Assembly (NCBI GenBank): GCA_016703325.1
Contig: JADJCH010000012.1
Coordinates: forward strand, 1-64,000
Direction of reading: 5' to 3'
DNA length: 64,000 nucleotides
Source: Burkholderiales bacterium
GTDB taxonomy: Bacteria > Pseudomonadota > Gammaproteobacteria > Burkholderiales > Burkholderiaceae_C
Shown here: positions 25,193-34,847 of the stretch, piece after piece
How the letters are laid out: the number at the start of each line of letters is the position of its first letter
Numbering within the stretch: position 1 is the first letter of the stretch
Notes under the pieces: model-generated
The model's input: the letters and a program-made list of their open reading frames with translations, nothing else
Databases searched by the model: none
Told to the model about the DNA's origin: nothing
Made by a program: the position numbers and the translations under genes

Positions 25193-27232
25193 TCAGTGAA
25201 GGGCCCGGTAGATCTCTTCTGCCAGTTCGCGGGAGATGCCTTCCACGGTGCTCAGATCTTCCACACTGGCCGCCTCCACCCCCCGCACACCGCCAAAACG
25301 CTGCAGCAGGCGGGCGCGTTTCTTGGGGCCGACGCCGGCGATGTCCTCCAGCCGGCTGCCGGAGGTTCGCACCGAGGCGCGCCGGGCGCGCATGCCGGTG
25401 ATGGCAAAACGGTGGGCCTCGTCGCGGATCTGTGCCACCAGCATCAGCGCCGCCGAATCAGGGGGCAGCGTGACCTTGTCGCGGCCGTCCGCAAACACCA
25501 GTTCCTCCAGCCCGACCTTGCGGCCTTCGCCCTTCTCCACCCCGACGATCAGGCCCAGGTCCAGTCCCAACGACTCGAACACTTCGGCAGCGATCTTGAC
25601 CTGACCCCGCCCACCATCGATCAGCACCAGGTCCGGCAGCCGGCCTTCGCCTTGCTGCACCGCCTGTGACACCTTGGCGTAGCGACGACTCAACACCTGG
25701 CGCATGGCCGCGTAGTCGTCTCCCGGTGTGATGCCGGCGATGTTGAAGCGCCGGTACTGCGCCGGCTGCATGCGGTGCTGCTCGAACACCACGCAGGAGG
25801 CCTGGGTGGCTTCGCCGGCGGTGTGACTCACGTCAAAGCACTCGATGCGCAGCGCCTCCAGCTGCTCGTCCACACCCTCGGGTGCCAGGTCCAGCACCTC
25901 CACCAGCGCACGCGTGCGGGCCTGTTGGGAGCCCTCCTCCGCCAGCAACCGCGCCAGCGCCAGCTCGCAGCCCTTTTGCGCCATGTCCAGCCAGGCGCGG
26001 CGCTGCTCGCGGGGCTGCGTGAGGACCACCACCTTGTGACCGGCCTGTTCGGCCAGTGCGGCCAGCAGCGACGGCTCCACCGGGTGGGAGGCGATCAGCA
26101 GCGGCGGGCAGGGACTGCCGAGGTAGTGCTGCGCCAGGAAGGCCGCCAGCACCTGGGCCTCGATGTCCTGCAGCCCCGCCGCAGCGGCTTCGCCGACCTC
26201 CGTGGTGTCAGGATCCTCCTGCAGGACCGACAGGCCCGCCGCCTCCTCCACATGGGTCGGGAAGTAGGCCCGGTCGCCCAGGTGGCGCCCCCCGCGCACC
26301 ATGGCGAGGTTGACGCAGGCACGCCCGCCCTGCACCTTGACCGCCAGGATGTCGGTGTCTCGTTCGCTGTCCGTGTCCATGGCCTGCTGGTGCAGCACCT
26401 TGGCCAGCGCCGCGATCTGGTCGCGCAGCTGGGCCGCCAGCTCGAAGTCCAGGCATTCGGCAGCAGCCATCATGCGGCCCTGCAGATCGTCCATCACCTC
26501 CTGGGTGTGGCCTTCCAGGAATCGCACCGACTGCCGCACGTCCTGCGTGTACTGCTCCTGCGTGACCAGCCCGACGCAGGGTCCGGAGCAACGCCGGATC
26601 TGATAGAGCAGGCAGGGCCGGCTGCGGTTGCGGAACACCGTGTCCTCGCAGGTGCGCAACTGAAACACCCGCTGCAGCAGCTGGATGCCCTCCTTGACCG
26701 CCCAGGCGCTTGGGTAGGGGCCGAAGTAGCGGTGACGCCGGTCCACCGCACCCCGGAAGTAGGCCAGTCGCGGGTACTCATGGCTGACCAGTTTCAGGTA
26801 GGGGTAGCTCTTGTCGTCTCGAAAGAGGATGTTGAAGCGCGGCTGCTGCGTCTTGATCAGGTTGTTCTCGAGCAGCAGGGCCTCGGCCTCCGAGCGCACC
26901 ACCGTCGTTTCCAGCCGACGGATGCGGCCCACCATGTGGCCGATGCGGGTGCCACCGTGGTCCTTGTGGAAGTAGCTGGAAACCCGCTTCTTCAGGTTGC
27001 GCGCCTTGCCGACGTACAGAAGCTGCCCCGCCGCATCGAAATAGCGGTAGACACCCGGCAGGCCAGGCAACGCGGCAACCTCGGCGAGCAGCCGCTCGCG
27101 CGCGGCCAGGGCGGCATCCAGGTCCGGCTCCGCGACTGCAGGCGCCTGCGGCGGCTGGGAAGGGTCCTCGGCTGCCGGCATGGCGTGGACGGGAGCCGAG
27201 GAGGAAGGGAGCGTCGGGGACTTGCGGGCCAT
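25193..27232 (-). CDS. uvrC: Excinuclease ABC subunit C
   Basis: A 679-residue nucleotide-excision-repair nuclease that makes the 3' and 5' incisions with UvrB. The GIY-YIG domain begins LPGLPGVYRYFDAAGQLLYV; the UvrB-binding region follows near FELAAQLRDQIAAL; the RNase H-like half holds LVLIDGGRGQVKIA; tandem helix-hairpin-helix motifs close it (LEDIAGVGPKKRARLLQRFGG). The ATG at 27232 is chosen because residues upstream of it are unrelated to the family. The N-terminal 45 residues (Pro/Ala-rich) are additional to E. coli UvrC. Divergent from earP across 31 bp. Confidence 0.95.
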   Translation of the reverse strand: MARKSPTLPSSSAPVHAMPAAEDPSQPPQAPAVAEPDLDAALAARERLLAEVAALPGLPGVYRYFDAAGQLLYVGKARNLKKRVSSYFHKDHGGTRIGHMVGRIRRLETTVVRSEAEALLLENNLIKTQQPRFNILFRDDKSYPYLKLVSHEYPRLAYFRGAVDRRHRYFGPYPSAWAVKEGIQLLQRVFQLRTCEDTVFRNRSRPCLLYQIRRCSGPCVGLVTQEQYTQDVRQSVRFLEGHTQEVMDDLQGRMMAAAECLDFELAAQLRDQIAALAKVLHQQAMDTDSERDTDILAVKVQGGRACVNLAMVRGGRHLGDRAYFPTHVEEAAGLSVLQEDPDTTEVGEAAAAGLQDIEAQVLAAFLAQHYLGSPCPPLLIASHPVEPSLLAALAEQAGHKVVVLTQPREQRRAWLDMAQKGCELALARLLAEEGSQQARTRALVEVLDLAPEGVDEQLEALRIECFDVSHTAGEATQASCVVFEQHRMQPAQYRRFNIAGITPGDDYAAMRQVLSRRYAKVSQAVQQGEGRLPDLVLIDGGRGQVKIAAEVFESLGLDLGLIVGVEKGEGRKVGLEELVFADGRDKVTLPPDSAALMLVAQIRDEAHRFAITGMRARRASVRTSGSRLEDIAGVGPKKRARLLQRFGGVRGVEAASVEDLSTVEGISRELAEEIYRALH

Positions 27233-27263
27233 CGCGGCATTGTGCCGCCCGGATAATCCCCGG

Positions 27264-28535
27264 ATGCACACTCGCTCGCCCGCGGCCCAGCCACCTGGAG
27301 TGCCGCCAGCCTGCCCCTCACGCATCGAGACAGGCCTGACCTGGGACCTGTTCTGCCGGGTGATCGACAACCACGGAGACCTGGGTGTGTGCTGGCGGCT
27401 GGCCCGTGATCTGGCCCACCGCGGCCACACGGTGCGTCTGTGGGTGGACGATGCCTCCGCGCTGTCATGGATGGCACCGGCGGGCGCGCCGGGTGTGCAG
27501 GTGTTGCCCTGGAACGATGAGGTGCGGTGGCCCGAACCAGCCGAGGTGATCGTGGAAGCCTTTGGCTGCGACCTGCCGCAGGGCTTCGTTGCAGCCATGC
27601 GCCAGCGAAGTGGACGAGGCGCAGCACCGGTCTGGATCAACCTGGAGTACCTCAGTGCCGAGGCCTATGTGGAGCGCAGTCACGCCCTGCCCTCCCCCCA
27701 GATGATCGGCCCCGGGCAGGGGTTGACGAAGTGGTTCTTCTACCCGGGCTTCACGGTGGCCACTGGCGGGCTGTTGCGTGAACAGGGGCTGGTCGAAGAC
27801 CGCGACCGATTCCAGGGCGAGGCCGGTGCACGCGAAGCCTTCCTGCACCAGCGCATCGGACGCACCGACTTCCAGCTGCGCCGCGACAGCGGCGCTCAGC
27901 CGGAGACCCTGGTGCTGTTGTTCGGATATGCCCAGCCGGCCCTGCCCGCCTGGTTGTCCGCAAGCATGGCCTGCCTGCAGACGGTGCTGGTGACCCCGGG
28001 CTACAGCAGCAGGGAGGTCGCCCGCTGGTTGGGCCTGGCTGCGAGCCCGACGCCGGGTTCGACCTTCGAACGCGGCCTGCTCCGCCTGGTGTTCATGCCA
28101 CCGGTTGAACAGCCCGAATTCGATCTTCTGCTCTGGAGTTGCGACCTGAACCTGGTGCGCGGGGAGGATTCGGCTGTGCGTGCCCTTTGGGCGGGGCGCC
28201 CCTTTGTCTGGCAGCTCTATGTGCAGGATGAAGCCTGGCACCTGGCAAAACTGGAAGCCTTTCTCGTCCGCTATCTGCAAGGAGCGCCTGCCGACGTGGC
28301 CACTCGGGTCGGCACGGCCTTTCGCCGCTGGAACAACGGCATGCCCAATCCCGTGGAGTGGCCCCTGCCCCGCCAGGCCTGGAGTGGGTGGCAGGAATGG
28401 GCCGGCGAACGCAGCCGCCAATGGGCTGAGGTGCCCGATCTGACGACCCAGTTGCTGGCGTTCGTGCGCCGCCAGGCCCTGTCCAATCGGCTCGCATCTG
28501 ACCCGGATCAGCCCGAAGACACAGAAGCACAGTAA
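27264..28535 (+). CDS. earP: EF-P arginine rhamnosyltransferase
   Basis: A 423-residue GT104-type glycosyltransferase that attaches rhamnose from dTDP-rhamnose to Arg32 of elongation factor P. The N-terminal signature LFCRVIDNHGDLGVCWRLAR contains the catalytic Asp, and the nucleotide-sugar pocket includes LVRGEDSAVRALWAGRPFVW. It is directly followed by efp, as in Pseudomonas, Neisseria and Burkholderiales that use this modification. The target Arg is present in the neighbouring EF-P. ATG 27264 is used because codons upstream overlap uvrC. Confidence 0.95.
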   Translation: MHTRSPAAQPPGVPPACPSRIETGLTWDLFCRVIDNHGDLGVCWRLARDLAHRGHTVRLWVDDASALSWMAPAGAPGVQVLPWNDEVRWPEPAEVIVEAFGCDLPQGFVAAMRQRSGRGAAPVWINLEYLSAEAYVERSHALPSPQMIGPGQGLTKWFFYPGFTVATGGLLREQGLVEDRDRFQGEAGAREAFLHQRIGRTDFQLRRDSGAQPETLVLLFGYAQPALPAWLSASMACLQTVLVTPGYSSREVARWLGLAASPTPGSTFERGLLRLVFMPPVEQPEFDLLLWSCDLNLVRGEDSAVRALWAGRPFVWQLYVQDEAWHLAKLEAFLVRYLQGAPADVATRVGTAFRRWNNGMPNPVEWPLPRQAWSGWQEWAGERSRQWAEVPDLTTQLLAFVRRQALSNRLASDPDQPEDTEAQ

Positions 28536-28706
28536 AATCGAAAGCTTTGCGGAATTGCGGTTGCCTTCCTCCCACCAGCCCAATGTGGTTGCCGGACGCC
28601 GCCACCGCCCGCGGATCAACCCCAAAGCGGCTTGTGCGGCCCGTTCAACGGACGGGAGCACACGCCGCGAAACGCGCCCCGGCATCGGGGCCACATGGAC
28701 GCTGAA

Positions 28707-29261
28707 ATGAAGATCGCACAGGAAATCCGGGCCGGCAACGTGATCATGCACGGCAAGGACCCGATGGTCGTGCTGAAGACCGAATACAGCCGCGGTGGCC
28801 GCAACGCCGCCACCGTGCGCATGAAGCTCAAGAGCCTGCTGAACAACTCCGGTACCGAAGTCGTCTTCAAGGCCGACGACAAGATGGACCAGATCATCCT
28901 CGACAAGAAGGATTGCACCTATTCCTATTTCGCTGACCCGATGTACGTCTGGATGGACCCCGAGTTCAATCAGTACGAGGTCGAGGCCGAGAACATGGGC
29001 GACGCCCTGAACTACCTCGAAGACGGCATGACCGCCGAAGTGGTGTTCTACGACGGCAAGGCCATCTCGGTTGAACTGCCCACCAGCGTGGTGCGCCAGA
29101 TCACCTGGACCGAGCCCGCCGTCAAGGGCGACACCTCCGGCAAGGTGCTCAAGCCGGCCAAGATCGCCACCGGCCATGAAGTCATGGTGCCGATCTTCGT
29201 GGCCCAGGACGACATGATCGAAATCGACACCCGCACCAACGACTATCGCAAGCGCGTCTGA
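28707..29261 (+). CDS. efp: Elongation factor P
   Basis: A 184-residue, three-domain tRNA-mimicking factor that rescues ribosomes stalled at poly-proline. With the ATG at 28707 the loop tip EYSRGGRNAATV places arginine exactly at residue 32, the site rhamnosylated by EarP; this fixes the start over the ATG four codons earlier. KOW-like N-domain and two OB domains are complete. Many proteins here (TonB, PrmB, the exporter lipids aside) contain polyproline runs, so EF-P demand is expected. The 171 bp to earP hold a possible -10 (TAAAAT at 28533). Confidence 0.96.
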   Translation: MKIAQEIRAGNVIMHGKDPMVVLKTEYSRGGRNAATVRMKLKSLLNNSGTEVVFKADDKMDQIILDKKDCTYSYFADPMYVWMDPEFNQYEVEAENMGDALNYLEDGMTAEVVFYDGKAISVELPTSVVRQITWTEPAVKGDTSGKVLKPAKIATGHEVMVPIFVAQDDMIEIDTRTNDYRKRV

Positions 29262-29308
29262 GCGCGCTGCCACACCGGGCCCTGCCCGGTTGGGCCGGGA
29301 ACAACCAG

Positions 29309-29334
29309 GGCGCCAGTGGCGCCTTTGTTGTTTT
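29309..29334 (+). terminator. Terminator after efp
   Basis: GGCGCC-AGT-GGCGCC followed by TTTGTTGTTTT, 47 bases after the efp stop. A short but strong GC stem with a T-rich tail, located between convergent efp and the receptor gene. Confidence 0.8.
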
Positions 29335-29365
29335 CGAGACCGCGGCAACCGTCAAGAAGCGCAGG

Positions 29366-32186
29366 TCAGAACCTGAGCGACACCCGGGTGAACAGCGTGC
29401 GGCCACGCGCATCGGTGTAGCGGTTGTCGTAGCCGATCTGGTGGCCCCCATCGAGCTTCATGGTGAAGGGAGGGTCGCGGTCGAACAGGTTGATGACACC
29501 CAAAGCCACCTGCCAGCCTCCCTCGGACGAGGCACGCTGACTCCAGCGGGTCATCCAGTCAAAGGTGGCGTAACTCGGCACCCGCCGGCCCACCATGTCC
29601 ACCACGTTGCCCAGGCTGCCATCGGCGTTGAGCTCCAACACCTGACCACAGTCGTCCGCCGTGCAGGCCACATCGGTGTAGCCGGACCGATGGCGCAAGG
29701 TCAGGCCATGTTCGAAAGCTCCGGCAGCGGCATTCAGGGTTACACGGACGATGTTGCGGAAGGTCACGCCGCCATCCCGGTAGCCACCGAGGTTGCTCTG
29801 CCACGCTCCGCCCCGCGTCAACTGATACTGGTAGTCCAGCATGTGGGTGGCCATCAACTGGGCATTCCAGACCCAGCCGAACGACTGCCAGCGCCCCCGT
29901 GCATCCAGGTCGATCCCCAGGTAGCGCTCGCGCCCCAGGTTTTCGTTGGGCAGGTAGAGCGACACAAAACGCTGCCCGGACACTGCATCCTCGTAGGTGG
30001 TGAAGTTCTTCAAGTAGGCCTGAGGATTCCCCAGCACGGTGGACTCACTCAGTTGCCCGATCCGGTCCCGAACCTCCACGCCCCAGAGATCCGCCCCGAC
30101 ACTCAAGCCCTTGTGTGGCTCCAACCGTCCGCCCAGGCTCCACTGCACGGAACGCTCCGGCTTGAGTTCCCGATTGCCTGCACCAATGACGTCAAGGGCA
30201 CTCCCGTCGATCCGGCAGACCACCGTCGGGTCCTCGGCCTGAAGCGCAGTCAGCGCCTCGGTCGGACAGTTGGGCGTCCCCGCGGTGACACCGTTGTACT
30301 GTCGGCTGGCATGGATCTGCGGCACGGAAGGCGCCCGGAAACCAGTACCAAGTGACCCCCTCAGCATCCACTCCGGCGCGGGCTGAAACCGCAGCGAGAC
30401 TTTGGCGTTGTCGGAGGCGCCGAAATCGCTGTACTGATCGTGCCGCAGCGACGCCCCCACCTCGAGCGCAGGGGTCAACGGAAGCAGCAGTTCGCCAAAT
30501 CCCCCCCAGACCGTGCGTGACACATCCCAGGGTTTCATCGCCGCAATGTCACCCGCCATGCTGTTGCCGATGCCCTGCGCAATCTCGCTGGGATCGGACT
30601 CCACCTGCTCGCGCCGCAAGTCTGCACCCACGGCCAGCCGCAGACCTTTGAAGCCCCAGGCGTCCAGCCCCCTCTGCAGGCGCCACTCGGCGGCATCGAG
30701 CACGGAGCGTTCGGCCTTGAAGACGCCCTGGTACTGCATCGCCTTCATGGAGGCGAGCCCGTCGGGAGATTGTTGCCCCGCGCCGAGAAGGGGGTCGAAG
30801 CTGCCGTTGTCGATCGCCGCCAGCAACTCGTTCTGCCGGATCCAGCCGCTCAGGTAGCGCTGCGTGGTCGAACTGATCGAACGCGTCACGGCCGCGTCGT
30901 ACTCCCAATCGGCCAGCTGGCCACTCAAAGCCAGCGATCCGTGCAGCGCACGCGTCTGGTCTTCTGTTGCGCGAGGCCCCAGGTCCGCGGCGCGCCACCA
31001 ACCATAGAACGACGTTCCCGCGGGCACAGAGGGATCCAGGGCGGTGGGGCCCGTCAGGTAGCGGGAGTACAGCGGTGAGCTGTCCGGAATCCACAGATCC
31101 TGGGTGGTTGCAGCGATGCGCGAACGCAGGGTGAAACGACTGGCCAGCACATCGGCCGACAGCTTGTGTCCCTGCCCCAGAGGCGTCGCCCAGGCCACCG
31201 AGAGCGACTCCCGCTGGGACTCGGGCAGGATCTCCAGCGCCTGCACGTAGTCGTACTTGCAGAAGCCATCCGCCTCAACGTGCCTTGCCGGGCAGGCTCC
31301 GTTGCCCAGCAGCTGGAGCTGGCCACCCAGGTAAAAGTCGTCCGCCAGGTCGTCCGTGCCCAGGTCGTTGTAGGCCTCGAAATTGGCGCCGGTGGAATAC
31401 CACGACAGGTTCGAGAACACATACCGCTTGCCATCCCGCGTGAACGGCACCACCCCACTGCGTGCAAACCGCCGATCCGTTGCCTTGATGGCCGCCTGCC
31501 GCTCCAGCGACAAGGCGACCAGGCCTCCGCCCCCCTCTCCCACATCGCCGAAGCCACTGCTCAGGGTGAACTGCCTGCTTTGACCCACACCCCCCTTCGG
31601 CCGGGTCAGACTGGCCGACAGCTCCTGGCCCTTCAACCCGCGCTTCAGGACAAGGTTCACCACGCCGCCGATGGCATCTGCCCCGTAGACCGCGGAGGCG
31701 CCGTCGGTGAGGATCTCCACCCGTTCGACGGCGGCCAGGGGCAGACTGTTGAGGTCCACCGCCGCGCCGGTGCCGGTCAGGGACTGCCCACCCCAGGTGG
31801 CCACCCGGCGGCCGTTGACCAGCACCAGGGTGCGTGCTTCACCCAGTCCGTGGATCGAGATGCCCGCAAAACCACCGCCGCGCTCTCCTCCCACCGACTC
31901 GCTGGTCTGGGTGAAGCCCTGCATGGCGGGAAGGGCCTGCAGCAAGTCCGGCACCGTCTGAGCACCGCTGCGCGAAATGTCGGCCGGCCCCAGGCGCAGC
32001 ACGGGCAGGGCCGACTCCACCGGGATGCGACGGATCGCCGAGCCGGTGATCTCCACCCGCTCCAGCTCCACCGCCGCGGTCACCCCCTGGGCTGCGGCCG
32101 GCGAGAGAAAGAGTGGCCACGGGAATCCACAGCATCCCCGTGAGCATGGGGCCGCAGCGTCGCAGCGTCCAGATCGGTCGTTCCAT
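29366..32186 (-). CDS. TonB-dependent outer-membrane receptor with an apparent signal-peptide frameshift
   Basis: About 940 residues: a plug domain (LERVEITGSAIRR as TonB box region, then VLVNGRRVATWGG and VERVEILTDGASAVYGADAIGGVVN) and a 22-strand barrel ending in Phe (FTRVSLRF). The ATG at 32186 (MERPIWTLRRCG) has a perfect GGAGGA 4 bases upstream and opens a hydrophobic signal sequence, but that frame leaves the receptor frame at about 32101-32112. Removing one base of the three-T run (plus-strand AAA, 32108-32110) joins it to ATLLSPAAAQG with a good cleavage site. So the gene is either recently broken, or the assembly has a one-base error. Adjacent exbBD-tonB genes suggest a dedicated energy supply. 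Ligand unknown; it belongs to the broad iron-complex/vitamin/oligosaccharide receptor class. Confidence 0.8.
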
Positions 32187-32229
32187 CGTTCCTCCAGATC
32201 GGTTCTTCGGATTCCTCGGCGAAGGCACC

Positions 32230-32916
32230 TCACTCCTCCCGGAAGAGCACCTCCAGCGGCACCACCAACTCATCAGCGCCCTCCACCCGGCATTGCATGC
32301 GGCGTGCCGCCGCCTGCACCGAACGCATGTACTCGCGGGGCCCGCTGACCGGTGTCACCTCCACCACCTGCCCCCCGCGCACCCGCAGGTTCACCTTGAC
32401 CACCCCGGTGACGCCGACCCGGTCGAACAGCCCGCTGAGGGAGTCCTGCAGCACCTGCTTGTAGCCCGGGCAGGCCACGCCGATCTCGGCGCGCACCGGG
32501 GCAGCCGGTGCCGGCGGAGCCGGTGGGGCAGGAGGCGCAGGCGGCGGGAGTGGCTTGATTTCCACCGGCTGCGTCGGCGCCACGGGCTGCACCGCCACGA
32601 TCGGTGGCGGTGGCGCAGCAGGTGGCGGCGGCAGTTCCGGCGGCGGCACGAAGGCGGGCGGCGGCGGCGCGGGCGGTGGGGGCAGCTTGTCCTGGATGCG
32701 CAGTTCCTTGGGCGGCGGCGGGGGCGGTGGCGGCGGTGGAGGCGGCGGCACCACCTCCTGCACGATCTTCATCTCGATTGGCTTCTTCAACACCTCCACC
32801 GCCTTGCGCGCCATGCCGCTGACCAGACCCCAAAGGATCAAGGCGTGCAGCAGCAGCACCAGGGCGATGCCAACGCCCTTGCGGCGGCCTTCTTCGGGGC
32901 GATAGTCCAGGTCCAT
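32230..32916 (-). CDS. tonB: Energy transducer TonB
   Basis: A 228-residue protein: cytoplasmic N-terminus, one membrane helix (about 17-34, IALVLLLHALILWGLVSG), a periplasm-spanning Pro-rich region from about 58 to 140 that includes an unbroken run of 13 prolines, and a C-terminal TonB fold (GVVKVNLRVRGGQVVEVTPVSG). It transmits proton-motive-force energy from ExbB/ExbD to outer-membrane receptors. The receptor start lies 43 bp downstream. The polyproline run would need EF-P, encoded 3 kb away. Confidence 0.93.
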   Translation of the reverse strand: MDLDYRPEEGRRKGVGIALVLLLHALILWGLVSGMARKAVEVLKKPIEMKIVQEVVPPPPPPPPPPPPPKELRIQDKLPPPPAPPPPAFVPPPELPPPPAAPPPPIVAVQPVAPTQPVEIKPLPPPAPPAPPAPPAPAAPVRAEIGVACPGYKQVLQDSLSGLFDRVGVTGVVKVNLRVRGGQVVEVTPVSGPREYMRSVQAAARRMQCRVEGADELVVPLEVLFREE

Positions 32917-32936
32917 CTTGTGAATGCGATCCTGCG

Positions 32937-33365
32937 TCAGCGCCCGATGAACTGCTCGCCACCGACCACACCCAACTTGTTCAGCCCACGCTCCCGGGCC
33001 GCCACCATCACCTGGGCAAAGACCTCGTAGCGGGAATCCCGATGGGGCCGAATGTGCAGTTCAGCGGGATCGGCCTGCGCAGCCAGCTCGCTCAGGCGGC
33101 CCTCCAGTTCAGCACGCCCGGACAAGGGCAGGCCCTGCCAATACACCACGCTCGCTGCATCGATGTCCACGCGCACCACCGGCGGGGGGGCCACCAGGGG
33201 CGGAGGCGAGCCCACCGGCAGATCGAGATTGACCGAATGCAGCTGGATGGGGATGGTGATGATCAACATCACCAGCAGCACCAGCATCACGTCGATCAGC
33301 GGGGTGGTGTTGATGTCCAGGATCGGTTCCGCGTCGTCCCCGGCACCTGCGGAAGGAATCTGCAT
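32937..33365 (-). CDS. exbD: ExbD/TolR-family proton channel protein (second copy)
   Basis: A 142-residue single-pass protein. The membrane segment carries the essential Asp in DINTTPLIDVMLVLLVMLI, and the periplasmic domain follows. ATG 33365 is chosen because it gives the normal short cytoplasmic N-terminus; a longer frame overlaps the first exbD. It shares the INTTPL(I/V)DVMLVLL motif with the upstream copy but the periplasmic parts are divergent. Two ExbD proteins in one operon is known from Xanthomonas. Confidence 0.9.
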   Translation of the reverse strand: MQIPSAGAGDDAEPILDINTTPLIDVMLVLLVMLIITIPIQLHSVNLDLPVGSPPPLVAPPPVVRVDIDAASVVYWQGLPLSGRAELEGRLSELAAQADPAELHIRPHRDSRYEVFAQVMVAARERGLNKLGVVGGEQFIGR

Positions 33366-33381
33366 GCCCAACTTGGGCTCC

Positions 33382-33810
33382 TCAATGCCGCGCGGGCGGC
33401 TCGGTGATGAAGGACACGCGGGCGATGCCGGCGCGCTGACAGGCGTCCACGAGGCGCCCCACGGGCTCATAACGGGCCCCGGCATCGGCGCGCACATGCA
33501 CCTCCGGCTGCGGCTGCTGCCGGGACACCTGCAGCAGCCGCTCTCGCAACTGTTCAGCCGAGGCCACGCGGGAGTCGAACCAGTACATCGCCCCTGCGGC
33601 ATCCACCGAAATCACGATGTTCTCGGGACGGCTTTCCCGCACCTCCAGGCGCTCCTTGGGCAGCTGCACCTGGATGGAGTAGTTCACCACCGGGATGGTG
33701 ATCAGGAAGATGATCAGCAGCACCAGCATCACATCCACCAGCGGTGTGGTGTTGATGGTGGAGAGCACCTCCTCTTCTTCGGACGCTGCCGGGGTCTGGA
33801 ACATCGCCAT
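33382..33810 (-). CDS. exbD: ExbD/TolR-family proton channel protein (first copy)
   Basis: A 142-residue protein with cytoplasmic acidic N-terminus (ASEEEEVLS), a single helix with the proton-carrying Asp (INTTPLVDVMLVLLIIFLI) and a periplasmic domain. It follows exbB by 39 bp and precedes the second exbD by 16 bp. A start two codons later is equally possible. With ExbB it forms the proton channel that drives TonB. Confidence 0.92.
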   Translation of the reverse strand: MAMFQTPAASEEEEVLSTINTTPLVDVMLVLLIIFLITIPVVNYSIQVQLPKERLEVRESRPENIVISVDAAGAMYWFDSRVASAEQLRERLLQVSRQQPQPEVHVRADAGARYEPVGRLVDACQRAGIARVSFITEPPARH

Positions 33811-33849
33811 GTGGGCTCGCCGATTTCTTCTCGTTACTGCGGCAAGGCC

Positions 33850-34701
33850 TCAGGACGGCTGCGGGCCCTGAGCCAGCAGCACCGCATGGAGATCGGCGCC
33901 GAAAGCCCTCACCTCGTCCATCACCATCTTGTTGCGACGCACCAGCCAGTTGTAGCCCAGCACCGCCGGCACGGCCACCGCCAGACCGATGGCGGTCATG
34001 ATGAGGGCCTCCCCCACCGGACCGGCCACCTTGTCGATGGAGGCCTGGCCGGCCACCCCGATGGCGGTGAGCGCGTGGTAGATGCCCCACACCGTGCCGA
34101 ACAGGCCAACGAAGGGTGCCGTGGAGCCCACGGTGGCCAGGAAGGCCAGGCCGTTCTGCAGCCGCGACTGCACCCGCTCCACTGCACGCTGGATCGACAT
34201 CGTGATCCAGGTGTTGAGGTCGATGCGGCCCAGCAGCCCCTCATGACGCCCGGCGGCCTGCACCGACACCTCGGCAATGAAACGGAACGGACTGCCCGAG
34301 GTCAGACCGCTGGCGGCCTGCTGCACCGACCCGGCGGCCCAGAAACCGTCGTTGACCTCGCGGGCCTGCCGCAACACACGGGACTGCTCCAGCGACTTGG
34401 TGACGAGGATGAACCAACTGCCCATGGACATCACCGCCATGATCAGCAGCACCGCCTTGGCCACCCAGTCGCTGCCGGCCCACAGCGCCGACAGGCCATA
34501 GGGATTGTCAACCACCAACGCGGCGGAGGAAGCGGCACCAACCAGCGCAGAAGAAGCGGCCTGCTGCGCCCATGCCGGCACAACCAGGAGGGCCAACATG
34601 CCCACCCAGCCTGACGCCAAACCCCATCGCGTCGCGCGGCACGACGGCCGGCGACGGCCGGCATTCTTTTCCCGCTGGCACTCCAGCACTTCAACCGACA
34701 T
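33850..34701 (-). CDS. exbB: ExbB/TolQ/MotA-family proton channel protein
   Basis: A 283-residue inner-membrane protein. An N-terminal hydrophobic/signal-like segment ends PAWAQQA, then three membrane helices; the conserved ExbB block is TVGSTAPFVGLFGTVWGIYHAL and GEALIMTAIGLAVAVPAVLGYN. ATG 34701 has a perfect GGAGGTTGC upstream, which fixes the start. It heads the operon exbB-exbD-exbD-tonB-receptor. The 146 bp before it show no convincing Fur box, although GATGATGCGGATGC is weakly similar. Confidence 0.93.
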   Translation of the reverse strand: MSVEVLECQREKNAGRRRPSCRATRWGLASGWVGMLALLVVPAWAQQAASSALVGAASSAALVVDNPYGLSALWAGSDWVAKAVLLIMAVMSMGSWFILVTKSLEQSRVLRQAREVNDGFWAAGSVQQAASGLTSGSPFRFIAEVSVQAAGRHEGLLGRIDLNTWITMSIQRAVERVQSRLQNGLAFLATVGSTAPFVGLFGTVWGIYHALTAIGVAGQASIDKVAGPVGEALIMTAIGLAVAVPAVLGYNWLVRRNKMVMDEVRAFGADLHAVLLAQGPQPS

Positions 34702-34847
34702 GCAACCTCCAGAATGGCCGCGCGCCAGCGGTCTCGCCGCGACGCTCCTCGGACCGATACATCTTCGTACATCGTGCACGATGGCACAGCCTATTGCATC
34801 CGCATCATCCGCCACGGCAAGCCATGACTGTCGGGCGCGGGCAACGC

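Noticed and set aside
34702..34847. Fur box before exbB
   Set aside because: GATGATGCGGATGC matches the Fur consensus too weakly.
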